Notes under the pieces: model-generated | Databases searched by the model: none | What the model saw: only the letters and a program-made list of their open reading frames with translations | Told to the model about the DNA's origin: nothing | Translations under genes and position numbers: made by a program | Source: Thiomicrorhabdus sp. zzn3 | Lineage (GTDB): Bacteria > Pseudomonadota > Gammaproteobacteria > Thiomicrospirales > Thiomicrospiraceae | DNA length: 64,000 nucleotides | Assembly: GCF_029767755.1 (NCBI RefSeq) | Contig: NZ_JARUQS010000002.1 | Coordinates: 372,808-436,807 of the forward strand | Direction: 5' to 3' | Part shown: positions 62,002-64,000 of the stretch, piece by piece | Layout of the letters: the number at the start of each line of letters is the position of its first letter | Position numbering within the stretch: position 1 is the stretch's first letter

Positions 62002-62946
62002 CTATTCCGGAAGTTTCTGGAACTGCTCCGGAAGTCTTGAAGCCGCTTCTTCAGGAAGGTCATCACGTTTGATAACCTTCATTTCAATGCGACGGTTTTC
62101 ATGTCGTCCTTCTGCCGTGCTGTTATCCGAAATCGGAGATGTTTCACCTTTACCCATGATGAGGATCTGATCGTCTTTAAATCCTAGATTACGAATTAAG
62201 AACTCCTTCGCACTGTCCGCACGACGCCATGAAAGCCCCAGGTTATGTTCATTACTTCCGGTGCTATCGGTATGACCGGTAATAAGCACCACCTCTTTGC
62301 TTGTCAGTTTTTTCAATCGACTTGCGTTTTGATCCAGGATTGACGCCTGATCGTCGCGAATGACTGAAGAGTCGATGTCATAAACAATATTGCTAAGAAC
62401 GATGACTTCTGGCTTGCAGCCAAATTCATTGACCTTGGTCCCTAGAGGGGTGTCCGGACATTTATCTTTGTCGTTCAGAACGCCATCTCTATCGGTATCC
62501 AGATCGAATGGGCAGCCATTTTCATCGACAGCTACACCCAAAGGGGTATTTGGGCATAGGTCTTTACTGTCAGGGACGCCATCTCGGTCACTGTCTGGTT
62601 CACAACCTAAGAAGTTGACTTTAACGCCAGGAGGAGTGTTTGGGCATTGATCGTTTCTATCTAAAACGCCATCCGCATCACTGTCTTGTTCACAGCCTAG
62701 ACGGTTTACTTTACTTCCCATGCGGCTATTCTGGCAATGATCAAGGCGATCAGGAACACCATCCTGATCTAGGTCTGGGTACATTTGAGTGTAGGCGTCC
62801 GGGTCATCTTTATGCAGAACTTGCATCGCATAAGGTGTTTCTTCTTGAGGTTTTGCTTCCTGGCTGGAACAACCTGACGTTCCTGCTATAGCCAAAGCGA
62901 TCAGTGACAGCCAGAATTTAGGTAATTGAGGTTCATTGCGGTACAT
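62002..62946 (-). CDS. OmpA-family lipoprotein with thrombospondin type 3 repeats
   Basis: An envelope protein of 314 residues. The lipoprotein signal ends at a lipobox (GTSGC, Cys26). Four calcium-binding TSP3-type repeats of about 30 residues follow (about 58-180), each with DxDxDGVxDxxDxC and a second Cys. The C-terminal OmpA-like domain (about 185-300) binds peptidoglycan, with TGHTDSTGSNEHNLGLSWRRA. It probably anchors the outer membrane to the cell wall. AGGAGGG precedes the ATG. It is the first gene of the Lap-type run, 19 bases before lapG. Confidence 0.92.
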   Translation of the reverse strand: MYRNEPQLPKFWLSLIALAIAGTSGCSSQEAKPQEETPYAMQVLHKDDPDAYTQMYPDLDQDGVPDRLDHCQNSRMGSKVNRLGCEQDSDADGVLDRNDQCPNTPPGVKVNFLGCEPDSDRDGVPDSKDLCPNTPLGVAVDENGCPFDLDTDRDGVLNDKDKCPDTPLGTKVNEFGCKPEVIVLSNIVYDIDSSVIRDDQASILDQNASRLKKLTSKEVVLITGHTDSTGSNEHNLGLSWRRADSAKEFLIRNLGFKDDQILIMGKGETSPISDNSTAEGRHENRRIEMKVIKRDDLPEEAASRLPEQFQKLPE

Positions 62947-63242
62947 TTGGACCCTCCTGATGATATTTTCTAATATCTAATGCATGGCGATGCAGTCTTG
63001 GATATGGCTACAATCGCACGTTATTTTTAAACCTTGACCACGACTAAATGCTCATTTGTGGTGTCAGACCGCTAAGAGTTCGACAGTAAGGTACCATGGT
63101 TGATTAAGTCCAATTATGGAAGCTTTTATTGCAAAAATACAAAACAGATTGTGTGTTTTATCATGCGCTTATAGGTAAGTCGTACCGTTGTAGTTGCAAT
63201 AATTGCTTACCTTTTCAATATTCAACCATAAACTCACTGTCA

Positions 63243-63379
63243 TTGGCCAGCGTAATTTGCCCTGATTCTGACAGGGAACCCATTTAAGAACATAAGTTGA
63301 GGGATTAGCTACGCGCTTTACGGCGCCATCGTTTGTTTTCTGGTCAGTTAAATTTTTCTTAAATGGGTGTTCTGGCCAA
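63243..63379. repeat. Two-tier inverted repeat spanning about 137 bases
   Basis: The outer arms are TTGGCCAG (63243-63250) and CTGGCCAA (63372-63379). Inner arms are ACCCATTTAAGAA (63278-63290) and TTCTTAAATGGGT (63356-63368), a perfect 13-pair match. The left strand carries an extra 27-base insertion that itself folds (CCCTG-ATTCTGA-CAGGG). The arrangement could be a structured RNA, a small MITE-like element or a chance fold. No target-site duplication is seen. No function can be assigned. Confidence 0.6.
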
Positions 63380-63431
63380 ACTCGGTATGAGTCGTTCTGG
63401 TATTCAGTTCTTGTGAATTCTCTATGGCTAT

Positions 63432-63458
63432 CCCTTTTTTCACAATTAAAAAAAGGGG
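63432..63458. terminator. Terminator-like hairpin upstream of the alcohol dehydrogenase stop region
   Basis: CCCTTTTTT pairs with AAAAAAGGG around a short loop. Located about 80 bases past the dehydrogenase stop on the - strand, it can act in either direction and could end that transcript. Confidence 0.5.
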
Positions 63459-63464
63459 AAAAAA

Positions 63465-63490
63465 AGGTAAAAATGCTCTGATTTTTACCT
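63465..63490 (-). terminator. Second hairpin near the alcohol dehydrogenase 3' end
   Basis: AGGTAAAAAT and ATTTTTACCT pair perfectly over ten bases with a GCTCTG loop; read on the - strand the stem is followed by a T-rich stretch. It is about 50 bases beyond the dehydrogenase stop and is the better terminator of the two. Confidence 0.6.
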
Positions 63491-63540
63491 GTAAAGGAGG
63501 GCTTGTAGCTTGTTTAAGCAATAAAATCCAGGCCGGGAGA

Positions 63541-64000
63541 TTAAAGTGCTTCCAAGATGGCTTGCAGTAGCTGATCATCCGTCAAGGTAACGGGGTTGCC
63601 AAGCATGCTGCCACTGCGGCAACTATTCAGCACCGGTTGCAGATTGTCACTTCGCAAGCCGAATTCAGTCAGGCCTTGAGGTGTGTAACGCTGTGCGTAA
63701 TCAGCCAATCGTTCGATTAAGCGCTCCAATGGCTGGTCTTGTGCAGTGTCCGTGAGAAGCAATCTGGCGATCTTTTCATATTTGCCCAGGGTTTGATTGG
63801 CCTCCTCGGTAGCGGCTGTTTTCAGTGTTTCAATATTCCGGCGGGTAATCGGTGCTAGCAATTTGGCACACACCAATCCGTGAGGTGCCTCAAAAAAGGC
63901 CCCGATAGGCCCTGCCAGACCATGCACGGCACCCAAGCCCGCGTTGGCCAGAGTGGTACCGGAAAGGGTGGCGGCGAGCATTAGGCGGCCGTAGCCATCT
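63541..64000 (-). CDS. Iron-containing alcohol dehydrogenase, C-terminal part, cut by window edge
   Basis: A partial frame open to the window end with no upstream stop. It matches the C-terminal half of Fe-dependent alcohol dehydrogenases (maleylacetate reductase family): LSGTTLANAGLGAVHGLAG carries one metal-binding His, and EAPHGLVCAKLLAP another. The remaining residues are helical, as in the dehydroquinate-synthase-like fold. About 152 residues are visible. The substrate cannot be inferred. Confidence 0.88.
   Translation of the reverse strand, partial: DGYGRLMLAATLSGTTLANAGLGAVHGLAGPIGAFFEAPHGLVCAKLLAPITRRNIETLKTAATEEANQTLGKYEKIARLLLTDTAQDQPLERLIERLADYAQRYTPQGLTEFGLRSDNLQPVLNSCRSGSMLGNPVTLTDDQLLQAILEAL

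Larger units (their letters stand above)
62947..63540. other. 594-base gap without a gene, with inverted repeats
   Basis: This region is AT-rich and has no credible coding frame. It must hold the promoter of the OmpA-lapG-lapD run near 62960-63050, but I cannot place -10 or -35 elements. It contains the paired inverted repeats at 63243-63379 and two terminator-like hairpins at 63432-63490. Nothing resembling a tRNA, a known riboswitch or an IS end is visible to me. Confidence 0.6.

Noticed and set aside
62400-62780. Tandem DNA repeat inside the OmpA-type gene
   Set aside because: It is explained by the four TSP3 protein repeats, which differ at the DNA level.
1-64000. tRNA, rRNA, CRISPR arrays, prophage or IS elements
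   Set aside because: No T-loop GTTCRANYC pattern in a clover-leaf context, no spaced direct repeats, and no integrase or transposase frame was seen.

Overview
The window reads as one contiguous, gene-dense stretch of a gammaproteobacterial chromosome. Three things point to a chemolithotrophic sulfur oxidiser of the Thiomicrospira/Hydrogenovibrio/Thiomicrorhabdus kind: a cbb3 oxidase as the visible terminal oxidase, paired YeeE/YedE sulfur transporters with TauE/SafE-type exporters nearby, and a LapD/LapG adhesin-control locus. This placement is inferred from gene content, not from a search. I see no tRNA, rRNA, CRISPR array, phage or insertion sequence.

Region 1 (1-8704, + strand) is the cytochrome cbb3 oxidase locus: ccoN (5' end outside the window), ccoO, ccoQ, ccoP, an unannotated 46-residue membrane protein behind a perfect FNR-type site, then the assembly genes ccoG, ccoH, ccoI and ccoS. 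Region 2 (8725-21831, - strand) holds a five-gene run (pip, dtd, an Hpt protein and two unrecognised membrane proteins), typA/bipA, two half-size YeeE/YedE sulfur-transport proteins, an acyl-CoA-dehydrogenase-like monooxygenase, metH and a double-receiver diguanylate cyclase. Region 3 (22163-26757, + strand) has trmA, a TauE/SafE permease, a MOSC protein, ttcA and an LpxL-type acyltransferase.

Region 4 (26768-38351, - strand) is the classical def-fmt-rsmB-DUF4390-ntrY-ntrX-trkA-trkH block, followed by a methyltransferase and an EamA permease. Region 5 (38400-51378, mixed strands) has dprA, a receiver/ATPase regulator, topA, two diguanylate cyclases, argS with a SPOR protein, ubiK, comM and a TauE/DsbD-like membrane protein.

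Region 6 (51416-62946, all - strand) is a Lap-type adhesin-retention and type I secretion locus. In transcription order it contains an OmpA/TSP3 lipoprotein, the periplasmic protease LapG, the degenerate c-di-GMP receptor LapD, the ABC exporter (LapB), the membrane-fusion protein (LapC), a hybrid NMT1/THI5-PAS sensor with an unrecognised C-terminal domain, a LuxR regulator and the TolC-type outer-membrane factor (LapE). The adhesin itself is not in the window. The three apparently active GGDEF enzymes elsewhere in the window could supply the signal. The right edge cuts an iron-containing alcohol dehydrogenase.

The strongest anomaly is a dispersed perfect palindrome, CAGGCCTG. I count 20 copies where about one is expected by chance. 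Several copies sit in long palindromes or inverted pairs at gene ends, which recalls DNA-uptake sequences that double as terminators. The competence genes dprA and comM are both present.
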